Shown here piece after piece: positions 1 to 11,219 of a stretch of DNA of 64,000 nucleotides (positions are counted from its first letter, which is position 1; each line of letters starts with the position of its first letter). The DNA is from Agarophyton chilense (Eukaryota; Rhodophyta; Florideophyceae; Gracilariales; Gracilariaceae): the NCBI GenBank assembly GCA_030374765.1, contig JARGXX010000012.1, positions 124,001 through 188,000 on the forward strand, in the 5' to 3' direction. Both the position numbers and the translations under genes were made by a program. Under the pieces are notes generated by a model. It did no database searches and was not told the origin of the DNA. It saw nothing but the letters and a program-made list of their open reading frames with translations.

Positions 1-489
1 GTACCATGAGGAATAGACGAAGAAACGGATTTGACTCGGACGGACTGACAGGCGTGAACCACGGCAGACGAAGCGTGGAGGGTCGCCAAGGGAAGAACGG
101 AGAAGAAAGAAAGAACCCAATGGACCGTCTCGGCAATGCAACGCGAAGAATACGCCGGCGATGCACCCATGGCCAGCGCTCACGGCGCGTGGCAGTTTCA
201 ATCCTTAGCCAAATAAATTACCCTTCGGCACCAACGGTCGGCTCACGCATCCCTGCATCCCCGCAGGCGGTGACGACGCGACGTTCCGCCTCACCCAATC
301 GTACCGGGAGCAATGAAGTGCACGCGTCCCCTGGAGCAGTTATGAAACCATCTGGACTTCACCGTGACGGTCGAATTTTAAGGAGGGAGATATTTGAAGG
401 AGCGATAATACCGGTTGAGCCCGGTAAGCCACAAGGCTCTGAAGGATCTTGCAGGTGACACGTGTACGGGTCAACCTCAGCAGGACTCA

Positions 490-839
490 TGTAGATTATT
501 AATTTAATCTAATTAGTGTAATAGATTAACACTACAGTGCCAGGGAGATCTCAGCACCTCGCCAGTACTATTTACTTGGCTCGAGTGACGCTTCTCCCTT
601 AGAGTACGGTAGGAACCGTTAGGATACTAAATAACCCCTTTGGTATATTAGTTCCACCCTTTGGTCTTCAAGCCATCGTTTCCGTAGCTCCAAGCTGTAG
701 GACTAGGCAGTAAACGCCAGCCGGTTGCCCCAAGTACTCTGGGAGTGCCGCCGTCAAGAATTCGAACATTAGGACCCGCTCTACCACGCCACCACCGGTC
801 GAGACCCGTACGTTGACTTAAACACGTCATTGCATTACA
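490..839. repeat. LTR-like direct repeat, left copy
   Basis: This 350-bp block starts TGTAGATT and ends GCATTACA, so its ends are TGTA and TACA as in retroviral-type LTRs. A close copy lies at 6853-7201 in the same orientation. Similarity continues to the left of both copies, about 30-489 here and 6385-6852 there, so more than a bare LTR is shared. The arrangement fits two head-to-tail copies of one element, read on the minus strand as LTR then leader. No target duplication was found. Confidence 0.55.
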
Positions 840-998
840 ATTAGAGTTTGACTTAGAGTTTGACTTTGTCCTCGACATGTCCTCACTACACTTTAATAAT
901 GTACTGTATACCTTACCCTAAATCTTCCTAACGAGCCTTGACAACTGCATACTGGTATGTTGGAATGTGGGCTGGGATGACGTGTTATACAAACCAGA

Positions 999-2417
999 TT
1001 ATGCGTCCAGAATGACTATCTTGTCTGCTACTCTGACTAACATGCGATTTTTTCTCCAGTCAATATGTGGGTTGATATCTGAAAGCAATGATTTGCCTAG
1101 GACTATATTACAAAAGATCAAGTCTACCTCAAAATGTTTTATTGAAAAACATGCTTCGCCAATTTTTAGAGATAATACACTAGAACTGATGTTCATAGGA
1201 ACAAGAGTTCCATTCCACAGTTCATCTCGAAGGTCTTTCTTACTTAATTGCAGATGACGTCTCTCTACAAATTCTTTTCACATTATGCTCTCATCACATC
1301 CACTGTCTCTAAGAATTTCACACTTTTGCGACTTCTTACTTTCTGCTATTTCTTTGAACCGCAGTAACGATTGTACTTTTGACATATCGCTTTTATTAAC
1401 TGAAAAGGTGCATAACCTAGTTCTTTTGTTTTCTTTACAACTGTTGTTCTTGTTTAACCTTATTTATTGTAATTGATGTTTTTTCCGTTCTTGGATTTGT
1501 TCCAGTTTATTATTACTAGAGGCAACTGTTGGCGCTAATAATGGCTTCAAGAGCACATTACTTAGTTTTTTGGCTTCTGAAACCGACTGCCTTTGAAGTG
1601 GTTCCCCGTAATACAATCATTCTTACTACGAAGAAAGCATTAAAGATTCTGTAAAACCCGTTTCTTTTCAACTTCTTTTATATAAGGATACCGTGTTGTA
1701 TTGATATTACCTATCTGCATTGGTGTAGGGCCTTGACTACCTTATTAGCTACTTACCAAACGGAGACTGCTTCAGTTATCGGTTCGGAATAAACTGTCTA
1801 ACTTTTCAGCAATTTCCATTGCTTCATGAATGGTAGACGGTTCAGGTCTTACGACTTCAACCCGAGTTCTTGCTCTCAGGTTTTGACTATAATGATATAG
1901 CTGTTCCGAATTTGTCATTGTAGGGACTTTTAGTAACCATTTGATAAATTCCTGGTGATAAGATCGTACGCTGCTAAACTTTTTTGATTTCTTTAACTCA
2001 CTTAAACGCTTTCTAGCAGTACTTTCTCTTTTTACTGGTTCAAAGTATTGTAACAGCTTATCTTTAAGTATTTGGTACGATCCTGTTGCTCATTATTTAT
2101 AGTGATCAGCTCGTACCACTGGAGTGCATCAAGAGTCATACAACTTACTGCATATTTGATCTTCTGTTCAGCAGTTGAAGGTTTTCTCATACTTTTAAAG
2201 AAATGTCCTAGCCTTTTTCTCAACTACGAACTCCTGTCCCATAGAAATTGTCTGGTCTTCCAATCTATAATGTCGTACTAAGACTCCGAGCAATAGTTAA
2301 ATTGAAAAAAGCTTCGTTAGCATTATTCAACTTCTGCTGCATTCCAGCAACTGGTTGTCTTACTGCTTTAATTGCTCGTCGACTTTGTTGAAATGTTTCG
2401 GCATTTGAGCTAGTCAT
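999..2417 (-). pseudogene. Decayed gypsy-type gag-protease remnant
   Basis: The minus strand carries scattered pieces of a Ty3/gypsy gag and protease. A likely gag start is the ATG at 2417. A gag core at 2223-2032 includes KSMRKPSTAEQKIKY and a DALQWYE segment typical of retrotransposon capsid domains. The frame is broken by stops near 2280 and 2245. Further along, 1196-999 reads like the end of a retropepsin domain, with VLGKSLLSDINPHIDW resembling the ILGxxWL...NPxIDW pattern of gypsy proteases. No reverse transcriptase or integrase follows before the LTR-like repeat at 839, so the element is truncated. It lies inside the interval flanked by the repeats at 490-839 and 6853-7201 but may be an older independent insertion. 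Confidence 0.55.
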
Positions 2418-4562
2418 TATGAAATAGTTTTAAACGACGATACTTGTAATAATATATTGAAAGCAGAGACAATTGTTTTACGCAAATTTATTCTAAATCA
2501 CTGACGTTTGGGTTTTAGATAACTGATCACCTGGCTAATTGTCTAAAAGATTTCTTTAAGAGCTCTGGGTACTCTTTATAAATTCTTACCATTCACGATT
2601 TTGACAGCGTGTGTGTGAAAATGAATAAGGGGGTGTACCGAAACTCCCCCTGAACCACCTCGCCCGCCCTTCCACATGCGGCCCTGGACCACAAATTTGT
2701 AGCCAACGGGTGTCCAAGGAGGGAGGAGGGGCTGTTTTGGGACACCCCCTGAGCAGCTCATCCTCAAATCTCCCGAAATATCTTCGTGGGATATCGCGGG
2801 AGCCCAAGACTGCGCGCAAAAAGAACAGCAACCACTTCGCCGCTGTTCGAAGCGGCCAAGGAAGCGGCAGAGGAAGACCGGTGGTGTCGGCGGCGCGAAT
2901 AGGGTCGCCATCGCAACGGACGATACGAAAGGAGAGTGTGGGTGGCGGCCCGACTCGTGCTTCCGCCGCCCAGAAGTGCGTAGCGGAGAACTGGTGGCAG
3001 TGCAGTTTGCACTGCCGCCGTAAATGACGACACAACGGACAAGCTTTGTTGACGTGGGAGTATGTTCTGCGCCGTCGCCGCACTACCTACAAAAGGGATG
3101 CTAGCAGCAGAGAATGGAACGAGTAACCCTAGATGATGAGCGCATGGAATGAAGCATTACCACATTGAGTACTAGTTAAATAATCGAACGTGTTCTCAGC
3201 TTGAATGGAAAGGATCAGCAAACAAGTTATCTGACATATAATGAGTGGGACAGAAATGGCGATGAATCACCGAACAACACCCAGCATTGGACCATAAGGT
3301 AGCCTAAGTTACAGAACATGACATCATATCTAGTACACACGATAAGACAGTATGCAGTGTTATAATTGTCTATATAAACCCCCCCTCTTCGATATATGTC
3401 GCCTGGAAGAGAGGGGCAGACGCCTTTTTCCCAAAGTTTCCCTCAAAAACACCACCCCACCTCTGAGCACAGTCCGTGCCTCCTTCTTATCAACCATCTC
3501 TCTTGTCCTTGATCAGTCCTCCCTCTTCCTCCAAGTACTTTGGCGGCCCGGTCTCCCGCCATTTTCTGACTAAATACTCAGTCCAGGCGTTGCCTCTATC
3601 TTGGGCTCGTTTGCACAGGAACTTGCTGTGAGATATTATTTGGAACCTGTACTGTCGAGGTGCGGTGACGGACGATCGTTCTCGCCCGACCCGTTTCCTA
3701 GGCCCTGCGTACCTCTGTGTTGTCCTGTTTATTGGAATGGTACCTGATGATTGTTTACTAGTTTGACTATTGCGTACGCTGCTCCTCAACAACATTCATC
3801 GCTCGTGGAATGCAGTAGTCCTGGTGTTATTCGTATAACTGGCGTTGTTTATCTCTCAGTCGATTGAACTATGTAAGTCTTTGCTGTCTATTACAGTCTG
3901 AAACCCCCTGGCATCTCGATATTCTTCTGGGTTTGTAACCACCCGCGTCATTTAGGACTGTACCGAAAACGACGTCCACAGTTAGCGTGTTCCAAGAACG
4001 CGGTTGTACGGCTCTTATGCTCATCTGTAAGCATATGGTGAGCGTGAGACAGAGCGTCCTTGCATCATAAATTACAGAGAGAGCATTGAATCTTGAATTT
4101 GTACACGGAATTAAACAGTGCAGCGCGTCGGGCAGAACCAAAGCCTGATTGTGTGGCATCTGTATAGAGATGATTGGTGGAACAATTGTGACCCAACCAG
4201 CTGACAGTTGGCGGCTCAAACAGAAGACAAACGAGACAGATGTCACAGGAGTGGAGCTTGACCCGCTCACTGGGGATCGTAACGCCCATTTGGATCACCA
4301 ACAACCCTAGATCGATTGATTGCCGTCAGTATCCTCTCGACGCGGTTACCGGCAGGGTTCCCGGTGTCCCCGAGATGGTATGTTGAGATAGGAATGTACG
4401 CCTCTTGGTCGTCTACCTATGAAAGGAGGGGTCCCAGTTATGTCTTTGGATAGGCGATGGGCCTCGGTAGCCGCACTAGACTCGGTTTTCGGATTCTACC
4501 TCCACGCAAGAAGGGGCTCTTTTCCAGAGCTTTGGGTTCCTAGCCATTTGATTTCTCGACAA
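2418..4562. other. No recognisable gene
   Basis: Several short overlapping frames occur on both strands, for example 2586-3083 minus and 3869-4270 minus, but none has a recognisable domain or a convincing start. A TATATAAA box at 3371-3378 followed by a C-rich tract could mark an old LTR promoter; that is only a guess. I see nothing else here. Confidence 0.4.
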
Positions 4563-6230
4563 TCAACATACGTGTCGGGTTGACGGTACTAAACCTTCCA
4601 TAATGTTCTGGTCAACAGCTAATACGTGTGAGGCTGTGATACCAACTGTATGGCGGACTTGACGGAGATCCGCGGCGGCAGCCGTGACCGAAGCAGGAAA
4701 GTGGACCAACGGAGAGGACGGAGCGATGTCGACGCCCCCGGCGGACGTCTGAGCAAGTGCCTCACCTACAGGACTTTCGGTTTCGACAGTAACCTCGCCA
4801 GGAGGAATATTCTCTTGGGCGACGGGCGGCTCATATGAGAGCTCATTCTGAGGAGCAGCGCCCGAAGGAGCTGGAGGAGGGGAAGCAGTCGGCAACACCA
4901 CAGCGGACTCGACCGGAGGATGAACAACCTGCTCGCGTAGGACGAAGGGATCTTCAACGAAAGATTCTCCGTCGGACATGCCAGCAGGAACCAACGGCGT
5001 GGCTTCCACATCAGGCTCGAAGCACAGAGGATCGAGACCAATAGCCTTCGGATGATAGTCGGGCACATGACGCCTCGGAATTTACGATGATTGATTCCCC
5101 GAAGGCTTGTCGGGAAAGGCACGAGCGTCGTCCCGACCCTGCGGATGCAGCGAAATCAGCGTGAATGAGTCGGTATCCCAATCAAACCAAAGGAACCCGG
5201 GAGTCCTGCCCCCCTCCACCTGTAGGACATGATCCAAAAGGGTCTCGGTCTCCTCGAAGTCGAACTGGGTCTCAAGGACGATATTCTGGATGCCCAGGCT
5301 CCTTAGGAAACGGATCATGATGTCCGGTAGTGGGATTAGCCGACCTCGAGGACCGGGAATGTTCTCATCGTACCACACGCTCCAATCCTCCGAACGTACA
5401 TTACCACGGATTCCGTACTTCGTGGTATCCAGGAAGCCCATAACGGACATCAAGCCAAACTCAACGAAAAGTAGCTACCAGGACAGCCATGACCTTCGGT
5501 CATTGTCATCGCCCATGAGTTGGGACGAGTTGTACGCCACCACGGACAGCGTGGGAACCAGAAGGAGCGGTGAAAAACTCCAATACATGGCCCATTGGTT
5601 CTCATCCTCGTGAGAAAGGGAGAGGTACAACGGAAGGCGTTTATCTGCACTGATGTCGTGAAAGTTCACCTGGTGCCAACAAAAGAAGGACCCTTGGGAT
5701 TGACGCAGACGACCATCCGGCTCGTGCATCTCGTTACAATAGACCCTATTCGAAATCAAAAACAGGCGGTCATACAGCGGTCGGAAGCACATAAGAGCCA
5801 GGAGGTTGTGACCCGTAGGAGGAAATCGCATATGAGGCCAGATGGAGTCCGTGTATAGGTCCAAAAGAAGTTTGTACACCTTGAACTGGTATTCGGCTTC
5901 CTCCTCGCAGCAAACGTATTGCATGTCCGCTTGGATAGTGGTGCGACATCGTGTCGCCGAACGCGGATCCGCAGGACATTGCAACCATCGGTTATATTAC
6001 GAGACGCTGCGCGCGTTCTTGCTTCCCCTCCGGAAATCGGATATCTTAGCAAACCGTCGGGCGTCGAGATATATCTGACAAATCTGCTGGTGTTCTTCCA
6101 CAGAGTACGGGAGAATGGCATGACGCATTTCCCGCGGATTCCGTCCGATGGTATGACCATAGCGGTCCCCGGAACGTTCGTAAGCCACTTGGTATCCCGA
6201 GGAGCTCCCCGCTTGGTTGTTCGAAGCCAT
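4563..6230 (-). pseudogene. Gag-like reading frame with three nonsense codons
   Basis: One continuous reading frame of about 556 codons runs on the minus strand from ATG at 6230 to 4563. It is interrupted only by in-frame stops at 5999-5997 (TAA), 5477-5475 (TAG) and 5084-5082 (TAA), with no frameshift. The N-terminal part begins MASNNQAGSSSGYQ. The middle is rich in aromatic residues and the last 150 residues are rich in Pro, Glu and Ala. It starts about 150 bp inside the repeat that ends at 7201, the place expected for gag in an element whose 5' LTR is 6853-7201. I recognise no domain, so gag is inferred from position and composition alone. An alternative is a host-like protein captured by a repeat. 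Confidence 0.45.
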
Positions 6231-6852
6231 GCTGTTGCTGACCACAGACTGATCCGCCGGGAAGTGAGTAGGACGACCGACGAAAACGACAAAGTCCGGA
6301 AGGAGAACTGCATATCCGACGGGCTTATAAGGAGAGTTTGGCATCGCGAGCAACCAATGGAAAAGTACGACAATGGGAAGGCGAGATGGCGGAATCGACT
6401 CGGCCTGACTGACAGGCATGAACCACGGTGGACGAAGCGCTGAGGGTCGCCGAAGGAAGAACGGAGACTAAGGAAGAAGCCAATGGACCGTCTCGGCAAC
6501 GTGACGCGAGGAATACGCTGGCGATGCCCCTACAGCCAGCGCTGCCGGCACGTCGGAGTTTCAGTCCTTAGGCAAATAAATTGCCCTTCGGTGCCAATGG
6601 TCAGCTCACGCTTCCCCGCATTCCTGCAGGCGATGAAGACAGGACGTTCCGTCGCGCTCATTGGTACCGGGAGCACCGAAGCGCTCACGTCCCCTGGGTC
6701 AAGAATGAGACCATCTGGAATTTGCCGTGACGGCCGAATCCTAAGGAGGGAGTTATGTGAAGGAGCGATGATAACGGTTGAGCTTAATAAGCCGCCAGGC
6801 CCTGAGGTCTCTTACAGACGACACGTGGACGGGTCGACTTCAGATGGACTCA

Positions 6853-7201
6853 TGTAGATTATTATTTTATTTTAATTAGTGTAATAGATTAACTCTACAG
6901 TGCCAGGGAGATCCCATCGCCTCAACAGTACTATTTACTTGGCTCGAGGGACGCTCTTCCCTTTGAGTACGGGAGGCCCCGTTAGGATACTAAATAACGC
7001 CTTTTGGTATACTAGTTCCACCCTTTGGTCTTCCAGCCATCGTTTCCGTAGCTCCAACCTGTAGGACTACGCAGTAAACGCCAGCCCATTGCACCAAGAA
7101 CTCTGGGAGGGACGCCGTCAAGGATTCGAACCTTTGCAACCGCTCTACAACGCTATCACCGGTCGAGATCCGTACGTTGACCCACCCGTCATTGCGTTAC
7201 A
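6853..7201. repeat. LTR-like direct repeat, right copy
   Basis: This 349-bp copy of the block at 490-839 has TGTA/TACA ends, and the related flanking sequence starts at about 6385. On the minus strand, 7132-7122 reads GGTTCGAATCC, an exact match to the tRNA-type B box. TTGTAGAGCGG at 7150-7140 resembles an A box. The boxes are separated by only about 7 bp, so this is not a functional tRNA gene but may be a tRNA-derived relic. Confidence 0.55.
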
Positions 7202-7313
7202 AGAAGGCAGATCTTTCGGCTCGGTTTCTCCCGCGTTCGTTTGATTGCTCAGGTTTTCATCTAGATTTCATGCATCAAATTTCGACGCGTGTACCGATGG
7301 GTTCTTTCTTACT

Positions 7314-7750
7314 CTAGCGAACATAATTTCTTCTGTTTTTTCCAACGACCTTTTTCCCGAGTTCAACGTGCTTTGCGTCTTCTTCTTTCAAGTCATCTTT
7401 GACATTTTCATGTGGCTTGCTTGTAACTTCAACAATAATCTTATCATAACGTTCATTCTCCGCATTTCTTTCTTCCTCATCAGCTATCTCTTCTAATTTT
7501 TCTACCTCCTGTCCCTCGTTTTGCTCTTCAACATCACTTCGCTCTTCATCTTTGTCTTGCTCTTCATCATAGTTTTGCTCTTTCCCATCTTTTCGCACTG
7601 CTCCATCGTTTCGCTCTTCTACTATTTCTCCCTGGTCTCTGTGCTTCCCATCGCCTCCTTCTCCTCCGTCGTCTCCGTCGTCTCCGTCATCCCTGTCATC
7701 TTCGTCATCTCCCTGTTCTACTTCATCTGCTACATCTTCAGCTTCTTACA
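7314..7750 (-). other. Acidic low-complexity open frame
   Basis: The minus strand is open for about 145 codons with extreme composition: a run of Asp/Gly (DDEDDRDDGDDGDD) followed by many Glu, Lys and Asp residues. The plus strand shows the matching TCT/TCG-rich, microsatellite-like tract near 7660-7720. No ATG is visible at the upstream end. It could be an exon of an acidic protein or simply a simple-sequence repeat that happens to stay open. I assign no function. Confidence 0.25.
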
Positions 7751-8128
7751 AATCGACAACATCAACGTCAGCCAAAGGCAAGGCTCGTATAACTGAGGGA
7801 ACCTTTGCTCGTCTTGACACGGCAATTTCCAACCCTGCCGCCGAGCAATCAAGAGACGATTCGATGTCGGTTCCTACCATATCGTTATCAAGCTGAGAAA
7901 CGTCCAACACTGCCGTATGTTACCTCGTTGTGCGCCGCTGCCAGTGTTGGACATATACTATACGCTTGCCTCTTGAATCGATTGGTTCGTCGGTACACGC
8001 ACAAAAGAGCGATCGAGGGACTCATAATCCTGGTTTCACTCGCGCCAAAAAAATCTACAAAGCGGGGTAGTTCGTTGCTTTCTTCAGCCATGGCACTGGG
8101 AAAATGAACTTACGCGCTCTTCGAAACC

Positions 8129-8830
8129 ATGGAGATAAACAGGGTAGACAACTTCTTGGTAATGGTGTGCCAAGACTTCCAGGTATCCCATTCCTTGGCT
8201 ACCTCGAATCTCATGATGCACAATACGGTTTTACAACAAGTTGCAGTCAACCAAATGATAGCCGTGAAGTTTTCGGAAGGCCATCCAAGTACTTGGCCGC
8301 CTAATGTTGCTCAGAAAGTCGCTGAAACTATCCCTAAAATTGCTGGAAGGAGTATCAGAGGGAATTTCCTACTGGAAAACAAGGTTATCACACAGCTGAA
8401 GCCAAAAATGCCCAGAAACCCTGCACAAAAGGGTTCTTTATGGTGCGGTGGCGCGGTTCACAGGCCGTCGCACGAATTGTTCGAAACTCTCGCGCCAAAA
8501 TATCCCATAGCGCCTCTTTCAGCGCTTACCAATCCTACCCACCGCGTATCTGGACGCCTACCTCTGCTCATCTGCCCCCTTCGCCTAACCTCACGCTTGC
8601 TTCTAACTCGGTACTACGAACGGCGGATTGTCATGTCACCGATACCAGGCGCTACCCCTCGAGGTAGTGGTTCTTCACGCCGAGCTATCCCCATCTTTTG
8701 TCGTCTACTTCCAACTTGGCCGTTGCCACCGAAGCGTCCCGTTCCCAATACGTTAAATTCAACTTTATTTCGCCCTGCTTACTCGCCCTCATCGTCACCA
8801 TCTCACCCTTTTGACGTTGCGGGCACCTAA
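8129..8830 (+). CDS. Unrecognised ORF, 233 aa
   Basis: The ORF begins MEINRVDNFLVMVCQDF. Its first half (to about residue 100) has a mixed, protein-like composition. The second half is rich in Pro, Ser and Arg and looks like translated non-coding sequence. No domain or signal peptide is apparent. It ends at 8830, directly before the RPB1-like fragment that starts in another frame at 8834. It may be chance, or the relic of an exon. Low confidence that it is a gene. Confidence 0.2.
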   Translation: MEINRVDNFLVMVCQDFQVSHSLATSNLMMHNTVLQQVAVNQMIAVKFSEGHPSTWPPNVAQKVAETIPKIAGRSIRGNFLLENKVITQLKPKMPRNPAQKGSLWCGGAVHRPSHELFETLAPKYPIAPLSALTNPTHRVSGRLPLLICPLRLTSRLLLTRYYERRIVMSPIPGATPRGSGSSRRAIPIFCRLLPTWPLPPKRPVPNTLNSTLFRPAYSPSSSPSHPFDVAGT

Positions 8831-8833
8831 GGA

Positions 8834-9605
8834 ACTGCCGATCTTGGATTGGGTGCGAGTGGTCGCAGTTTTTTTTGTCAAACTTGGGGTAGTAATGGCA
8901 GGATTTGTATGAGCCATTTTTGTCGTATTGAGTTGGCGAGGTCCATGTTTAGTATTGGATTCATGAACACTACGCCCCAAATTCTCCAGTGTGTTTGTCA
9001 TTACTGCTCTAGGATTCTTTACACGGAACGTGCTGTGGAGGATCTGATCCAGATTTTAGGGCCTACGGCGAGAATGCGTGCAGCTCTACGTGCAACAAAC
9101 GGAGCGAAGAAATTTTGTACAACCGAGAATGGTTGTAGTCCTACTCATTCAAAGCACTCGCGCGATGGGTTCCATATTAGTGCTGTGTATGACGATAGCG
9201 CGGATGATTCAATCGATCGCAAACAAACTATTACGGCCGAGAGAACTCACTCCATTTTTTTAAGCACATTTCCCACAGAGATTGTCCTGCACTTGGCCTT
9301 TCACACAAGGAGACCGTTTTCTGGACAAGGATTTCGTTATGAATCTACTCATGCGTGTCGGCGATTGGGATGGAATTGTTCCAGAGCATCCTCTCGATAA
9401 TGGTCGCCAAAGACAGATCTGTTTGCGTGCTAGGGATTGACGCTGACATACTGTCCTTTAGTCAGGATGAAAGGGCCTTTTTGAAAGGAGTCGAATTCAA
9501 CATGACAGAATATCAAAAGGGAACTGAGCTCAGTCGGTTTACTTCTGAGGACGACATGAAATTGCTGGAGTCAAGGTGGCGAAGGCCTTCTATTTCCATC
9601 ATATA
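8834..9605 (+). pseudogene. RNA polymerase II largest-subunit-like fragment
   Basis: Three stretches in different frames resemble the RPB1 clamp and core. In 8834-9260 the segment HFCRIELARSMFSIGF corresponds to the conserved HFGHIELAKPVFHIGF, followed by CVCHYCSRIL (family: CVCxxCSKLL). Further on, DDSIDRKQTITAERTHSIF resembles the region that ends in SPERVHEIF. At 9318-9425 FLDKDFVMNLLMR followed by GDWDG matches the later FMNxLMWxxDFDGKVP block, so the sequence between has been lost. A third piece at about 9430-9590 (GIDADILSF) may match the GMDA region. One Cys of the first zinc site is changed (CQTW where CQTC is expected). Real RPB1 is near 1700 residues, so this is a collapsed relic, not the working gene. 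Confidence 0.65.
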
Positions 9606-10191
9606 GATAAACAGCAGAAATGCATCAGGTGCTTTTTCAGTTGTGCCTTGCCAAGCTTCGGCAAAGACCTCGATCCGCTTCAGACAGAAGTCCTGAGAAG
9701 CTCCTCTGTGCAGTGAAGCGCTTCTTACACACTCAATTACAACAACAGAACTCCCCGAGCATACTCACAGTTTCGTATGAATATGGGGAAGTGGTTGCTA
9801 GAAGATCTCTCCTGTGAGCAATTTTAAATCGCCGCGCGAGGGATTAAATCGGTGTGGGAAACTGAGCCACAATATGTAATCGAAGGGGGAAGAAGGCCTG
9901 TATTCTTCTTTCTCTCAATCATATTAGATCCTCCTGTAATACAGGTTCCACTTTTACAGTCTTGAGATGGGGCTTATCTTCTAAACGAGCTAATAAGGGC
10001 CCTTAATCTATTTAGGAGAAAGGAAGGTTGTCAGAAGATCATTCAAGAGTTTGCCCAAACGAAGTCACAGATATCGAATCGAGGCAAGGCGTGGGGCACT
10101 CTAATTGTTTGACAGCAGAAGCCTTTCATCTACAGCTGGATCTTGTCCTCAAGGACAGACTTGATGGATTCCATATGAAATCATTACTCAC
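9606..10191. other. No recognisable gene
   Basis: Only short frames occur here (9620-9817 and 10028-10216 plus). Some may be further debris of the RPB1-like fragment, but no motif is clear enough to say so. Confidence 0.3.
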
Positions 10192-10372
10192 GAAGCTCCT
10201 CGCGCAATATAATTAGCTTTCATTTCCACACCACCCGTTTTAGCAATCGGAAAAAGAACATTTCCAAACGGCAATGATACGGCGGGCAGAACATCTCCAA
10301 CTTCCAATCCTCCTGGTTTCGCTGCGTTTCCATCTTCTAAAAGCTCATCAACAAATATCTGACCATCCGTTG
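10192..10372 (-). CDS. PDZ-like exon
   Basis: On the minus strand this segment reads IFVDELLEDGNAAKPGG then LEVGDVLPAVSLPFGN, which resembles the carboxylate-loop and core of PDZ domains (V-x-G-x-A-x-x-G-x-L-x-V-G-D-x-L). A good 5' splice site, GTGAGT, starts at 10191 directly after the exon. An AG precedes the exon at 10374-10373. The exon may belong to the same gene as the 257-residue frame at 10420-11193, but a TAG ends that frame before a plausible splice donor. The gene is therefore either broken or spliced differently. The next exon was not found. Confidence 0.45.
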
Positions 10373-10419
10373 CTTGTTACATAAAAACAACAAGCGGTAC
10401 TGGCAGTGATATCACCTTG

Positions 10420-11193
10420 CTACTCGAAGATCGTTGGTTCTTTTGTACCCATCGGGAATGTGTACATCATCGCTTGGCCATTGTGAATAAAATTAGATGG
10501 AAAAGAACCAACAATTCTTCTCTCCCCATTACTAGTTTTATGAATCCGGATAAGAGCCCCTTTCTCGGCACCAGTGGTCCTAGATGTAAACGAATGGTAG
10601 TACTGTGTAAATTCAGCGAAAAGTTGCATAGTTTGTACTATATATAAGCCCTCACTCTTCGATGGACATTCATTGCTATCAAGAGCACTGTGCTTCAAAA
10701 TTTCCGGGTTATGTATGCTCAAAGGGTGTCGAACCCCTTGTTCCTGAGATTTACGCAGCCTATACCGTTTCCTGGCATTTCGATTATATTCATCTCTGTT
10801 TCTGGCTCTGGACTTGCGTAACTTTTCCCTATTATTCTCTAAAACAGAACGAGTTGATGAGTCACTGAATGCGCAAGATGAATCATTACCCAAAGGCTGA
10901 TAGAAGACAAGTGCTTTTTCAATAAGAGTAGTAGATGATGTGGCAGAGCTATGAAAACGTCCAGTTCCTACTGAAACCGTTTGCTTTAGAGGCGACGCTT
11001 TTTCGTAACGAAGTGAGATAATGGTTTCTGGCCCAAGTGAAGATATGATAAATGTCGATGAGCTCTGCGCATTAGGCACAACAGTATCATCCCAGCTATC
11101 AGAATTCCAGCTTCGCGAAGTTTGATACAGGAGTGAATCAGCGCCGTCCAACGAAAAGGAATGTCGCGGGGAACGGTCATCAAATTGTTCCAT
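10420..11193 (-). CDS. Hypothetical protein, 257 aa, with a basic segment
   Basis: The frame opens with MEQFDDRSPRHSFSLDGADS. The first 110 residues are rich in Ser and Thr. Around residues 115-155 lies a strongly basic stretch (RKSRARNRDEYNRNARKR) that could bind nucleic acid or be a nuclear localisation signal. The C-terminal 90 residues have mixed composition, with GEKGALIRIHK-like strands. I do not recognise a family. It ends only 48 bp upstream of the PDZ-like exon on the same strand, so the two may be one gene with an intron and a nonsense change between them. Nothing in the sequence shows how it is regulated. Confidence 0.4.
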   Translation of the reverse strand: MEQFDDRSPRHSFSLDGADSLLYQTSRSWNSDSWDDTVVPNAQSSSTFIISSLGPETIISLRYEKASPLKQTVSVGTGRFHSSATSSTTLIEKALVFYQPLGNDSSCAFSDSSTRSVLENNREKLRKSRARNRDEYNRNARKRYRLRKSQEQGVRHPLSIHNPEILKHSALDSNECPSKSEGLYIVQTMQLFAEFTQYYHSFTSRTTGAEKGALIRIHKTSNGERRIVGSFPSNFIHNGQAMMYTFPMGTKEPTIFE

Positions 11194-11219
11194 GTGCGAA
11201 ATGTCGGATCACATGACGA

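Noticed and set aside
7122..7150. Functional tRNA gene in the LTR-like repeat
   Set aside because: A and B boxes are only 7 bp apart and no acceptor stem or anticodon arm can be formed.
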